From positions 9,345-73,344 of the forward strand of contig CAWACK010000025.1 of NCBI GenBank assembly GCA_963780545.1: DNA of 64,000 nucleotides. Reading direction: 5' to 3'. Below the pieces are notes generated by a model. That model saw only the letters and a list, made by a program, of their open reading frames with translations, did not search any database and was not told the DNA's origin. This document shows, piece by piece, positions 45,913-53,764 of this stretch. Each line of letters begins with the position of its first letter. Positions within the stretch are counted from its first letter, which is position 1. The translations under genes were made by a program, and so were the position numbers. The stretch is from UBA8941 sp963780545 (GTDB lineage Archaea > Thermoproteota > Bathyarchaeia > TCS64).

Positions 45913-46336
45913 TCTCACCATCGACGCCTCCGTCGCCATCAAATGGTTCAACAAAGAACCATACCGAGAAGAAGCCCTCGAGATAAGGGAGGCCCACATA
46001 AATGGCATAACCCTCCTACATGCGCCTATACTATTGATCTACGAAGTATGCAACGCGTTAAAATACAACCCGGACTATAACGAGGAAAACCTAGTCAAAG
46101 CCCTCGACTCTCTGCAGAAGATCGGGATAAATTTCAGGAACCCGGATATGGAACAGATGACTGGAACCGCCAAGAACGCTTACCTCTACGGCTTATCCGC
46201 ATATGACTCATCTTACCTCGCCTGCGCGGAGGCCGCAGGCAACAACCTCATTACAGCCGACGAAAAACTCTATAATAAAACCAAGGAAAACAGAAGAGTA
46301 ATCCTCCTAGCCGAGTACAAAGAAAACACGTCATGA
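45899..46336 (+). CDS. vapC: VapC-type PIN-domain toxin
   Basis: 145 residues from TTG 45899. PIN acidic residues are in TIDASVAIKWF (D near residue 8), IYEVCNAL, AYDSSYLACA and NLITADEKLY. It is a Mg-dependent RNase neutralised by the overlapping antitoxin. Complete, unlike the paralogous toxin at 63323. Confidence 0.9.
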   Translation: MTPTSLTIDASVAIKWFNKEPYREEALEIREAHINGITLLHAPILLIYEVCNALKYNPDYNEENLVKALDSLQKIGINFRNPDMEQMTGTAKNAYLYGLSAYDSSYLACAEAAGNNLITADEKLYNKTKENRRVILLAEYKENTS

Positions 46337-46346
46337 CCCACGTATG

Positions 46347-46455
46347 TGCGCGAGCAGCCCGAACTGGTAAAAGCTTACGATCGGTTCCCCAGAAAGCCCA
46401 TGACTTTAGTCATGGAATGAATGGCGTGTGCGCCTCTTTAGGGGTGGGTAGTCGA
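46347..46455 (+). mobile_element. IS200/IS605 right-end remnants, two hairpins
   Basis: After a short tract at 46347-46352, the frame QPELVKAYDRFPRKPMTLVM resembles a TnpB tail, with hairpin CCATGAC-TTTA-GTCATGG at 46398-46415. A second remnant follows: tract GCGTGTGCGC (46424-46433), then a CCTC-TTTA-GGGG hairpin and GGGTAGT as at 31581-31601. The two ends come from different elements lying side by side. No transposase is present. Confidence 0.65.
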
Positions 46456-46458
46456 CGT

Positions 46459-46752
46459 TTATTCGAAGATTGCGGTGATGAATTCTTGGCTTCCGAGGTG
46501 CTTCTCATCGTTAGTATATACCTCAGTTACGCCAAGCCGCTCCATTATTGCGATATTGACCGCGTCATTGAAGTCGAGGCGGTGGGTAGCCATGAGGCTT
46601 GCTCCCACTATGAGGTCGTTGACGTCGAAGGGTTCGATGCGCAGGGTGGAGTAGGAGAGTATCTTCTCGAGGCCCGGTTTGATGATTCCCTGCCGGCCCA
46701 TGGCTTCGAAGACCCAGGCGACCTCGCAGAGGACGAGTGTGGAGGTTAAGGC
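46459..46752 (-). pseudogene. PIN-domain protein lacking its N-terminus
   Basis: Reads ALTSTLVLCEVAWVFEAMGR, QGIIKPGLEKILSYSTLR, HRLDFNDAVNIAIMERLG and VYTNDEKHLG. This is a normal PIN domain except that about 35-40 N-terminal residues with the first catalytic aspartate are missing. The frame starts inside the C/G tract at 46751-46760. Confidence 0.8.
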
Positions 46753-46760
46753 GCGCGCGC
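46751..46760. repeat. C/G tract at the truncation point of a PIN gene
   Basis: GCGCGCGCGC, exactly where the PIN reading frame begins. Confidence 0.85.
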
Positions 46761-46768
46761 AAACAAAG

Positions 46769-47233
46769 TTATTTTTCGAGTTTTAAGCCAAGTTCATCCG
46801 CCCAAGCCTCCACGTTGGCTACGCCAGTGGCGGATTCAAAAGTGCGACCAAAAAACTTGAATCTTTCGCCCAGCAGCGTAGCCGTAATGAGCTTCAGTTT
46901 GGGACGCTTTTCTAGCGTGGCTTTTATGTATTTGTCCTCGGCTAGGGGTCTCTGCTTCTCATCCACCTCCATTGTCGAGATGAAGAAGGCAACTTTTCTA
47001 TCTCCAAAGTCTTGATCAAGGAACTTCAGAGCGTCGCCGTAGATTCGACCAGCCCTCACGCCACCTCCCACAACGATGTTCCGATACACTGAGATGTCGG
47101 GTTTATGGTTCTTCGCAAGGTTAACCACATCCACCTCAAGCCCATGCTTCTCCCTTAGTACACTTGCGATTGTGTTTGCTGACTCTCTTGTGACTCCCCC
47201 CTTCGTGGCGTATGCGATCAGGGTCTTAGCCAT
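46769..47233 (-). CDS. Flavodoxin-domain protein
   Basis: 154 residues of the HemG/flavodoxin_5 type: TLIAYATKGGVTRESANTIA phosphate loop at residues 4-23, VVGGGVRAGRIYGDALKFL, and VAFFISTMEVDEK. It binds FMN and acts in electron transfer. A single gene on the minus strand. Confidence 0.88.
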   Translation of the reverse strand: MAKTLIAYATKGGVTRESANTIASVLREKHGLEVDVVNLAKNHKPDISVYRNIVVGGGVRAGRIYGDALKFLDQDFGDRKVAFFISTMEVDEKQRPLAEDKYIKATLEKRPKLKLITATLLGERFKFFGRTFESATGVANVEAWADELGLKLEK

Positions 47234-47292
47234 AGCTCTTCACTTAGGCTCAGGATTCATTGTTATTTAGGGGTTTATCAGGAGTTTAGGTA

Positions 47293-47411
47293 GCTTGCGA
47301 GTGGTGAGGATACCTGCACGTGTCCAAAGAAGAAGTGCGAGCGACATGGTCACTGAGGAATGCATAGAGTACCATGGGAAGAAGGGGAAACAACCATTCT
47401 GTAGAAGGTAG
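47293..47411 (+). pseudogene. Small Cys-rich protein gene, frameshifted
   Basis: Frame one reads CTCPKKKCERHG; after a one-base shift the next frame reads EECIEYHGKKGKQPFCRR and stops TAG at 47409-47411. Together they make the pattern C-x-C-x4-C-x-R-H-G...E-C-I-E-Y-H...F-C typical of a small archaeal metal-binding protein. No start codon is visible. Confidence 0.55.
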
Positions 47412-47427
47412 CGGCCCTAACTCTTTC

Positions 47428-47619
47428 TCAGTTTGGGTTCTTTGGAACTATAATCCAAGCTACGATGTAAGCCAATACACCGATGCCGTAAAGAAGCGAT
47501 AAGATCACCCAGAGGACCCGAATGATTGTGGGGTCTAGGTTGAGGTACTCGGCTATTCCGCCGCATACACCAGCGATCCACTTCTTCCTTGATCGGTACA
47601 GCTTCTTTGGGTTATCCAT
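47428..47619 (-). CDS. PspC-domain membrane protein
   Basis: 63 residues, closely similar to 37321-37512: PKKLYRSRKKWIAGVCGGIA then one long helix and IIVPKNPN. ATG 47619. Confidence 0.88.
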   Translation of the reverse strand: MDNPKKLYRSRKKWIAGVCGGIAEYLNLDPTIIRVLWVILSLLYGIGVLAYIVAWIIVPKNPN

Positions 47620-47739
47620 GAAATAGACTGTGCAAAGGTGGATCGTATTATAGATACTGGTGTATTGAAACCTTCACAAGAGCATATTAAATTCAGTAAT
47701 TTAAATATATACATTCAACTCTAGTTATGGAGGAGGAGC

Positions 47740-48300
47740 ATGAGCAAAAATGATCTCCTAGGGCTCCTGTTCAAAGGCATCTACATAGAAAAGTTTGAGG
47801 TAGCCGACCGATCACCATGCCTCGCGGAGCCGGAGAGGTTCAAGATCATAGCCAAGACCGACAAGAATCTGGAGAGCATACTACCCATCCTCTTCCTAGC
47901 AGCACCCAACGCAAGGTACTCCGAGTCCGCCAAAACCACAAGCTACTCATTTGACAGACACAACGTCGTCGTCGGCTACAACGGAGAAGTCGCGGTGACA
48001 TTCATCAAAGATAACGACGAGCTGAAGGAGCTAACAAAGAAGATAACAGACCTATTGAACCGCTGCCTAGCCTACAAGGTCACCCACCCAAAGATACCCA
48101 TCGACCTAGTCGAGGAGAAGAAGAAGCTGAGCCCAATGGTGATCAATGAGAAGCTGCCGCAGACAAACTGTAGGGAGTGTGGCGAGAGCGGCTGCTACAC
48201 CTTCGCCTCCAAACTGTTCATCGGTGAGAAAAGCGCCGAGAACTGCCCATACGTGGACGCCACGGTTATGAGGAGGCTGCTTCAACCGATAACACTGTGA
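47740..48300 (+). CDS. Fe-S protein with CdhD/AcsC-like 4Fe-4S motif
   Basis: 186 residues. The C-terminal motif LPQTNCRECGESGCYTFASK followed by GEKSAENCP matches the 4Fe-4S site of the corrinoid Fe-S protein large subunit (C-x2-C-x4-C-x16-17-C). The N-terminal 120 residues form an alpha/beta domain that I cannot name. It probably donates electrons, for instance to reactivate corrinoid proteins; the link with the corrinoid gene at 52689 is inference. ATG follows GGAGGAG. Confidence 0.75.
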   Translation: MSKNDLLGLLFKGIYIEKFEVADRSPCLAEPERFKIIAKTDKNLESILPILFLAAPNARYSESAKTTSYSFDRHNVVVGYNGEVAVTFIKDNDELKELTKKITDLLNRCLAYKVTHPKIPIDLVEEKKKLSPMVINEKLPQTNCRECGESGCYTFASKLFIGEKSAENCPYVDATVMRRLLQPITL

Positions 48301-48597
48301 TTGCTTCCTCAACGTTCATTGTTTCACCTGGAGGAGTGCATATCTTGGGGCCTCACGGCCTCACCTTCGCTCTGCCCACCTCTTTATGCGCCAACATCGT
48401 CACCTCATCAGATGAGGCTCAGGGTGAGAGTCGTTAGCACATGGCAGCACGTTTTTGTTCATCTTCTTAAATCCTAGGCATCTCAGAAAAGGAGGCAGTT
48501 AAGTGAATGTCGAGTGCACGCAACACACGTGAAGTCTGTACATAAGCCTGTTATGCGTGCACACACCCATATGATTGGGTCATCAATGGAGAAATAC

Positions 48598-48900
48598 ATG
48601 GGAATTTTCGTCAATTATGGTCGAGGGTTAAAGAGACAATACGCCAAGGAGGGCATCATCAGGGTCACTGATCTGAAGCCGAGCGAATCAGGTCGAGTCA
48701 TAGGCTGGATGGTCGGCTGGCCCGAGAAGGACCCGAAGCTGTTCGGCAGGATAGTAGGGCAGCATGGAAAAAGCGGTCAACTTATGGTTCATTTTAAACA
48801 CGGACTACCCGGAGAAGCATTAGGGGAAAAGGTACAAATCATAAGGGCGAAGCCGATACCACCCAAGCCCACATCCACGGAGGGTGAGCACGCAGAGTGA
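48598..48900 (+). CDS. rpl35ae: Ribosomal protein L35Ae
   Basis: 100 residues from ATG 48598, chosen because MGIFVNYGRG aligns with the family start; the open frame reaches back to 48514 without similarity. VIGWMVGWPEKDPKLFGRIV and HGKSGQLMVHFKHGLPGEAL are the hallmark central segments. It is a large-subunit protein of archaea and eukaryotes. It overlaps a small membrane-protein frame by 17 nt. Confidence 0.9.
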   Translation: MGIFVNYGRGLKRQYAKEGIIRVTDLKPSESGRVIGWMVGWPEKDPKLFGRIVGQHGKSGQLMVHFKHGLPGEALGEKVQIIRAKPIPPKPTSTEGEHAE

Positions 48901-48988
48901 CTTCGTGGGTGTCTTAATAAACTTCATCATAATCGCCCTAATTGTATTCCTCCCCGCAAAGCAGCTCTCAAAGACGAAGCTAAAGTAA
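48884..48988 (+). CDS. Very small membrane protein, MscL-TM2-like
   Basis: 34 residues from GTG 48884: DFVGVLINFIIIALIVFLPA then KQLSKTKLK. It resembles the second helix and tail of MscL channels, so it is either a C-terminal fragment or an independent one-helix protein. It overlaps the L35Ae end by 17 nt and is followed after 8 nt by a C/G tract. Confidence 0.45.
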   Translation: MSTQSDFVGVLINFIIIALIVFLPAKQLSKTKLK

Positions 48989-48995
48989 AGAGACA

Positions 48996-49004
48996 CGCGC
49001 GCGC
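48996..49004. repeat. C/G-alternating tract
   Basis: CGCGCGCGC between the small membrane ORF and the toxin-antitoxin operator. Confidence 0.8.
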
Positions 49005-49014
49005 TTAGACACAA

Positions 49015-49052
49015 CGGATAAATATACGGATAAAATACGAGTATTATACGAG
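49015..49052 (+). promoter_or_regulatory. Repeat-containing promoter of toxin-antitoxin pair
   Basis: CGGATAAA at 49015-49022 and 49027-49034, then TACGAG at 49036-49041 and 49047-49052, ending 5 nt before ATG 49058. The repeats fit autoregulation by the antitoxin. Confidence 0.45.
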
Positions 49053-49057
49053 TTGAG

Positions 49058-49282
49058 ATGGGGGTACGGGAGCTCATAGTCTCGAAGCACGCCGCTGAGA
49101 GACTGTGGGGCTTCGACCTACTCACCGACGACCTAGAGAAGGTCATCAGAGAGGGTGAGCGAATACCGGAGGGAAAGCATAAAACCCGGTACAGGCTGAG
49201 AACCAAGAAAGGGCTCCTAATAGCCATCTGTAGAGAGTACCCAGAGCAGATACTTGTCATAACGGTCACAAAGAGGAGCTGA
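49058..49282 (+). CDS. DUF4258/RelE-fold toxin-like protein
   Basis: 74 residues: SKHAAERLWGFDLLTDDLEK, a basic strand region TRYRLRTKKGLLIAICRE and LVITVTKRS. The pattern (H-A...R...G...I...R-Y...V-I-T-V) matches DUF4258 toxins, RelE-like mRNA endonucleases. The next gene, 7 nt downstream, encodes the predicted antitoxin. Confidence 0.75.
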   Translation: MGVRELIVSKHAAERLWGFDLLTDDLEKVIREGERIPEGKHKTRYRLRTKKGLLIAICREYPEQILVITVTKRS

Positions 49283-49289
49283 AACGAAG

Positions 49290-49610
49290 ATGAAGTGCCA
49301 CGAGCATGATGCCGAGTACAAAGAGGTGGAGACAACGCTGAGGGCGAAAGGCATCACACTACACGGGGTGAAGGCGCTCAGGTGTCCCGTAGGTGGAGAG
49401 GAGGTCTTCACCGCCGAGCAGATGCGTGAGATCGAGAAGAGGTTCTCGGAGGCCACGCCACTTAGACTGAGGAGGAAGATCAGCTCATCTGGGAGAAGAG
49501 CCGCCATCATCCTCCCAGAGGACGTTTTACAGACCACTAAGGTGAAGACTGGAGATATGGTCGATATCTACACCGAGGGCAGACGCATCATCATAGAGCC
49601 AGTAGAATAG
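49290..49610 (+). CDS. Antitoxin with degenerate YgiT-type zinc finger and AbrB domain
   Basis: 106 residues. The N-terminal half has the layout of YgiT/MqsA zinc fingers, but the knuckles are MKCHEHD and RCPVGGE, so two of four cysteines are missing. The C-terminal half RKISSSGRRAAIILPEDVLQ...VKTGDMVDIYTEG is a SpoVT/AbrB DNA-binding domain. Partner of the toxin just upstream. Confidence 0.7.
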   Translation: MKCHEHDAEYKEVETTLRAKGITLHGVKALRCPVGGEEVFTAEQMREIEKRFSEATPLRLRRKISSSGRRAAIILPEDVLQTTKVKTGDMVDIYTEGRRIIIEPVE

Positions 49611-49623
49611 ATTAACTGACACA

Positions 49624-49633
49624 CGTGCGCGCG
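49624..49633. repeat. C/G-alternating tract
   Basis: CGTGCGCGCG, 14 nt after the antitoxin stop. Confidence 0.7.
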
Positions 49634-49683
49634 ACAGAAAAAAAATAAGTCTCGCGTGTTAAAAAAAGTATGAGGAAATAGGC

Positions 49684-50868
49684 TTAGCCCGCGGTTGCTG
49701 TGACGTTGGTGGTTTCCGAGCCGTTGCCCATCACATGCAGCGTGTAGCTCTTGCCAACCACCGGCTTCACCACGACGCTAGGTGATTTGCCCCATCCGTC
49801 GCTGCGGATCTGGAGCACACCCGAGTAGGTTAGGGTCACCGACTCCCCGGGCTTCAGGACAAGCTTCCCATTGGCGCCGCTGTCGTGGAGGTCCTCGCCG
49901 AAGAATGGAACCAGTTTGCCGCCGCTGATCCTGAAGGGGATCGCCTCAGGGTGGTCCTTCATCATCACGCCACCCGGCCCCGGCATTCCTCCCTTCCCCA
50001 TACCCTGCCCCATGCCGCCCCTCCCCTTCGTGCTCTGCTCCTTCACGAACCAGGAGAAGGTTGAGTTGAAGTCTCCCTGCAGATTCAGACTCATCAACGT
50101 CGCGTTCGATTTGCCGACGTTCTTGAGGGTGACGGAGAACGTCGTGACGTTTCCCTTCACCGACAGGGTGGGATCCGAGATCGTGACGTTGCTCGAGGCC
50201 CTGCTGTACTCCTTGTTGAGATCCCTGTTATCGTTGTCATTCAGATGCCACCTGCTGCCGATCTTCGACTGAGTCTCATCCACGCTGCCCTTGATCACCG
50301 CCGTCGCACTCGGGGAGAGGACGAAGTACTTGACCGAGCCGCCAGTCGAGTTCGTTGCGTTGATCTCTAGTAGTGTCGGCCTCAAATCTATGAGGGCGGC
50401 CGTCTTAGTGCCATTCAGCCTCGACTTGATGTTGATGAGCAGCTGATCCGACAGAAGTGTAACCGGGTAGACTACGCCGCTGACATTCGCCTCGGCGGAA
50501 GAGAGCTTGAACTGGAGCTTATCCACCGTGGAGCCCGTGGGGAGACTCACCGACGCGATCGTCTGAGATACATTAACCAGCGAGAGCAGATTAACCCTGC
50601 CGGACTCCTGGGACGCTATCCAGTTAGATGAGCCGCCGCTCGAGACTACGTGGACCTGGATGCTCGAGTAAGTCACATTAAGCATGGTGGTACCCCTGGG
50701 GACAGTCGGCGGATCAGTCAACATCACGAGGAAGTTCGTCTGGCCACCCTGCGTGGACTGGCCCACCGGATTCAGCAACGTGTTCGTGTAGAGGGATGTT
50801 CCGATTATCGCTAAAGCTACCAAAACCGCAGCTAAACCATATTTTAAAGCTTGACTCTTAGTCGCCAT
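49684..50868 (-). CDS. Membrane-anchored DUF4382 surface protein
   Basis: 394 residues. An N-terminal helix (GLAAVLVALAIIGTSLYTN) anchors or exports it. Residues about 45-200 match DUF4382 (VMLTDPP, YSSIQVHV, VNLLSLVNV, QLLINI), a beta-sandwich. The C-terminal half is a second beta domain with a Gly/Met-rich loop (RGGMGQGMGKGGMPGPGGV) at about 285-303, possibly metal-binding. Extracellular. Confidence 0.8.
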   Translation of the reverse strand: MATKSQALKYGLAAVLVALAIIGTSLYTNTLLNPVGQSTQGGQTNFLVMLTDPPTVPRGTTMLNVTYSSIQVHVVSSGGSSNWIASQESGRVNLLSLVNVSQTIASVSLPTGSTVDKLQFKLSSAEANVSGVVYPVTLLSDQLLINIKSRLNGTKTAALIDLRPTLLEINATNSTGGSVKYFVLSPSATAVIKGSVDETQSKIGSRWHLNDNDNRDLNKEYSRASSNVTISDPTLSVKGNVTTFSVTLKNVGKSNATLMSLNLQGDFNSTFSWFVKEQSTKGRGGMGQGMGKGGMPGPGGVMMKDHPEAIPFRISGGKLVPFFGEDLHDSGANGKLVLKPGESVTLTYSGVLQIRSDGWGKSPSVVVKPVVGKSYTLHVMGNGSETTNVTATAG

Positions 50869-51019
50869 CGTTAATTACCAGCATAATATGCGTGCTCAAT
50901 ACCTATATGATGCTACACATTTTAATAACTCTTCAAGATGCTTGAATCCGCTTTCAAGACTCTTGAAAGGCCACTAAGCATATTCTACCCCGCGCCTTCA
51001 TGATCCTAGTCTCCACAGT

Positions 51020-51028
51020 CGCGCGCGC
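51020..51028. repeat. C/G tract, left edge of DUF457 pseudogene
   Basis: CGCGCGCGC in AGTCGCGCGCGCTGGG, the same 16-mer as at 45564-45579. Confidence 0.85.
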
Positions 51029-51450
51029 TGGGTTACATCTGCGGAGCTATCGTCGTGAAGTTCACTGGCGAAGAAGATTAACATCCCCCTAATCTGGCTC
51101 TGCTCGATTCTACCCGACGTAGATCTCCTCTTCCCAGGCCTTATTGTGCATAGGGGCCCCACCCACAGCATCCTGGTCGCAATAGCATTTTTCGTGCCCA
51201 TCTACCTATATCTGCGACGGGGCCTCCCGTACTTCGCCTCCGTGGCCTCACATACGTTAATAGGGGACTTCTTAGTACCCCCCCGCAATTATTCTGGCCC
51301 ATTAGCAGCGGTTGGTTCGGTGCCCCCAGCGGATTACGATAAGCGGATTCAACGGAGACACTGGTTGAGGTCTCGTTATTCGCTTTAGCGATGGCCCTAA
51401 TAGTTTGGAAATATCATTCAGATAAATCAGGCAAACATGCGTGGCTCTAA
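51029..51450 (+). pseudogene. YdjM/DUF457 membrane hydrolase, 5'-truncated and frameshifted
   Basis: Right after the tract the frame reads LGYICGAIVVKFTGEE, then shifts to INIPLIWLCSILPDVDLLFP and HRGPTHSILVAIAFF, the metal-dependent hydrolase (YdjM) core, then VASHTLIGDFLV. After a run of seven C at about 51280 the frame shifts to QLFWPISSGWFGAPSG, later ALAMALIVWKYHSDKSGK and a stop at 51448-51450. The first residues (M...H) are missing at the tract. At least three lesions. Confidence 0.8.
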
Positions 51451-51454
51451 TGAA

Positions 51455-51464
51455 CGCGTGCGCA
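51455..51464. repeat. C/G tract, right edge of DUF457 pseudogene
   Basis: CGCGTGCGCA, 5 nt after the DUF457 stop. Confidence 0.65.
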
Positions 51465-51534
51465 TCGTCTTCAATATCAATTTAAATTTAGCAGTAAAAT
51501 ATAAAGCAACAGTTGCTGAGTAGACGATGAGAGC

Positions 51535-52671
51535 ATGACCAAGGAACTATCCCCGTATCAGAGAGTCATGCTTGCACTCGAGGGCAAGCAACCCGACAGG
51601 GTCCCCGTAGTCCTATACCCGAGATACAACGCGCTCAGGTACGCTCAACACACCTTCGCAGAGGCCCTGGAAGACCCCGAGAAATACGTAGTCGCCCAAC
51701 TTTCCTCCCAGAGAAGATTCCAATACGACTCGGTCCACGACTACAACATGATGGGGCCCGTCGAGGAGGCGATGGGGAGACCAGCCGGCTTCAAACTCAA
51801 ATACGTGAGAGACGACGCCCCGATGGTCGAGACAAGCGCCAAGATAAAGACGACCACGGACCTCGAGAAGCTGAACGCGAAGATAGATCCCCACATAGAT
51901 GGCCTCTGCCCGAAAGTGCTCTGGGTGGTGAAGCAGCTTAAGCTGAGGACGATGGAGAAGGGTGAACCCACCCTGCCCGTCATCACGTGGGGGAGCTGTC
52001 CCTCCAGAACCGCGGCGGTCCTAATGGGCTACGACCAGTGGTTCATGCTACTCATAAAAAACCCCGAACTAGCCACGGAGCTCATGGAGCTCTGCATGGG
52101 GCCCTGGCTCGACATGGTCGTCGCCGAGGTCGACTCTGGAGCAGACGTCGTGTGGGTGAACGACCCGGTGTCATCCGCCGACTGCATCAGCCGGTCACAC
52201 TACGAGAAATACGCTCAACCCTACGAGAAGAAGTTCATAGCAGCGATAAGGGAGAGAACCGGCGTCCCAGTCATATTCCACCCCTGCGGTAACTGGCACG
52301 ACCGCCTGGACCTCGTCGCCCAAAACGGGGCAGACGCCATATTCCCCGGCACAATGGACCTCTCCCTAGTCTACGAGAAGACGATGGGGGTCGCTAACGT
52401 CAAAGCGTTGAACGGGGGAGTAGGCTCAGCGAAACCGAACACCAAGGACGTTAAGGGCGCCACATTAGCCGAGGACGCCACGACGCTCCTGAGCGGGAAA
52501 CCCGACGAAGTGGAGAGAGAGGCAAGGAGAGCCATCAAGGTGGGCACGCAGAGGGGAGCAGGCTTCCTCCTGGGCGGCAACTGCTTCCCACCACAAGATG
52601 TTCCACCCATCAACATAGACGCCATGGTCTACTCGGCGAGGAAATACGGGGAGTACCCAATATCCATCTAA
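51535..52671 (+). CDS. Uroporphyrinogen-decarboxylase-like methyltransferase (MtaA/CmuA type)
   Basis: 378-residue URO-D fold protein. Opening SPYQRVMLALEGKQPDRVPV is the family start; ADVVWVNDPVSSADCISRSH and VIFHPCGN carry the His and Cys that bind zinc in methylcobamide methyltransferases; the C-terminus has GFLLGGNCFPPQDVP with another Cys. It is followed after 17 nt by a corrinoid protein gene, so it probably moves methyl groups between that corrinoid and a thiol or other carrier. Heme synthesis is unlikely in this context. Confidence 0.85.
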   Translation: MTKELSPYQRVMLALEGKQPDRVPVVLYPRYNALRYAQHTFAEALEDPEKYVVAQLSSQRRFQYDSVHDYNMMGPVEEAMGRPAGFKLKYVRDDAPMVETSAKIKTTTDLEKLNAKIDPHIDGLCPKVLWVVKQLKLRTMEKGEPTLPVITWGSCPSRTAAVLMGYDQWFMLLIKNPELATELMELCMGPWLDMVVAEVDSGADVVWVNDPVSSADCISRSHYEKYAQPYEKKFIAAIRERTGVPVIFHPCGNWHDRLDLVAQNGADAIFPGTMDLSLVYEKTMGVANVKALNGGVGSAKPNTKDVKGATLAEDATTLLSGKPDEVEREARRAIKVGTQRGAGFLLGGNCFPPQDVPPINIDAMVYSARKYGEYPISI

Positions 52672-52688
52672 CCCTGAATGGTGATACG

Positions 52689-53337
52689 ATGTCCAAGGAA
52701 GACCAGCTTCAACGAATATCTCAGCAAATCATCACATACGAAACCGAAAAACTAGTCGAGTCGGTCAAGAATGCCCTTGAGCACAACGTTCCAACCTACG
52801 AGATAGTTTCAGCGATGTCAAATGGCATGAATGCAGTGGGACAGAAGTTCGACGACAAGGAATACTACCTACCCGACCTACTCATGGCCGGGGAGGCCAT
52901 GAAGACCGCAATGAACCTACTCGAGCCCTACATCGCCACCGAGGGGGGAACCGCCACCGGGAAGGTTCTGATAGGAACCGTGGAGGGGGACATACACGAC
53001 ATAGGCAAAAACATCGCCGTCATCTTCCTAAAGTCAGCCGGCTTCAAGGTGCACGACTTGGGCGCCGACGTCCCCATAAACAAGTTCATCGAGGAGGCGA
53101 AGGCCTTGAATCCCGACATACTCGGAATGTCCGGCCTGCTGTCAACCAGCCTACCCGTCATGGGGGAGGTGATAGAGGCGTTGAAGAGGGAGAGACTCAG
53201 GGACAGGATGAAGGTGCTACTCGGCGGATTCCGCCGTCACCGAAGAGTTCGGCAAGAGGGTGGGGGCCGACGCAGTCACCAACGAAGCCATCTCAGGCGT
53301 ACGAATAATGGAGAAGTGGATGAAGGAGAGAACGTGA
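52689..53337 (+). pseudogene. Corrinoid (methyltransferase) protein, one frameshift
   Basis: MtbC/MtaC-like. The N-terminal cap helix bundle (to about residue 90) is followed by the B12-binding domain: GDIHDIGKN with the Co-binding histidine, MSGLLSTSL and LLGG. Just after GG the frame breaks (about 53230); one base away it continues SAVTEEFGKRVGADAVTNEA and ends IMEKWMKERT at TGA 53335-53337, the normal C-terminus. A single indel or an error; the gene may be functional if the break is an error. Same operon as the URO-D gene. Confidence 0.88.
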
Positions 53338-53351
53338 TGCTCGCGGACTCA

Positions 53352-53632
53352 TTAGAGTCCAAGGATGTCGTGTTTCTTGTAGAGCACTAAGACGCTGAAT
53401 AGGGCTGCCACACCCATTACTGGTCCACCCGGGTACTCGGGCAGCGCGAAGGTTGGTGCCCTGACGGAGTGGGCCTGCAGGATGATGCGTGGCGAGTCGA
53501 AGGTCACCGGGCATAGGCCCTGGTCGCCGGTCGGCTCCATGATCCTGGGCCAGATCCCCATCGTTTAGGCGTCAACCGTTGCTGATATACCAGCTGCTCC
53601 ACTATAAGTGACCGTGAACTGTATCTTGCCGT
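53352..53632 (-). pseudogene. C-terminal fragment of a surface protein
   Basis: From the tract at 53633 the minus strand reads DGKIQFTVTYSGAAGISATV, a TAA in the same frame, then MGIWPRIMEPTGDQG to FALPEYPGGPVMGVAALFSV, a membrane anchor and tail KKHDILGL. The proline-rich PEYPGG plus helix is a usual archaeal C-terminal surface anchor. The N-terminal bulk of the protein is missing. Confidence 0.65.
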
Positions 53633-53644
53633 CGCGCGCGCGCG
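53633..53644. repeat. C/G tract between two gene fragments (12 bp, longest)
   Basis: CGCGCGCGCGCG followed by AATCGCGACG. Left: a surface-protein fragment on the minus strand. Right: the 3' remnant of a zinc-finger gene on the plus strand. Confidence 0.9.
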
Positions 53645-53689
53645 AATCGCGACGCCATTGGCATCCCAACCGGAGAAAAAATAGGCTAA
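53645..53689 (+). pseudogene. 3' remnant of the small zinc-finger gene
   Basis: The last codons read IGIPTGEKIG then TAA, comparable to the tail QTEKPTT of the gene at 28401. The following 75 bp match the sequence after that gene. The zinc-knuckle part is missing; the break is the C/G tract. Confidence 0.5.
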
Positions 53690-53764
53690 CGCGACTCAAA
53701 CCGCGTACCTTCTCCCACATCATTTGCGTACGCGGAAACTTCAGAAGAGGGAATAGTCTAAGCG
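53687..53764 (+). repeat. Duplicated 3' element, copy B
   Basis: About 78 bp matching 28581-28658 at about 80 percent, starting at the stop codon TAACGCGACTC and including CATTTGCGTACGCGG and AGAAGAGGGAATAGTCTAA. Confidence 0.75.

Noticed and set aside
51535..52671. Heme-pathway uroporphyrinogen decarboxylase (hemE)
   Set aside because: HPCGN zinc-type motif and the adjacent corrinoid protein gene point to methylcobamide methyltransferase.
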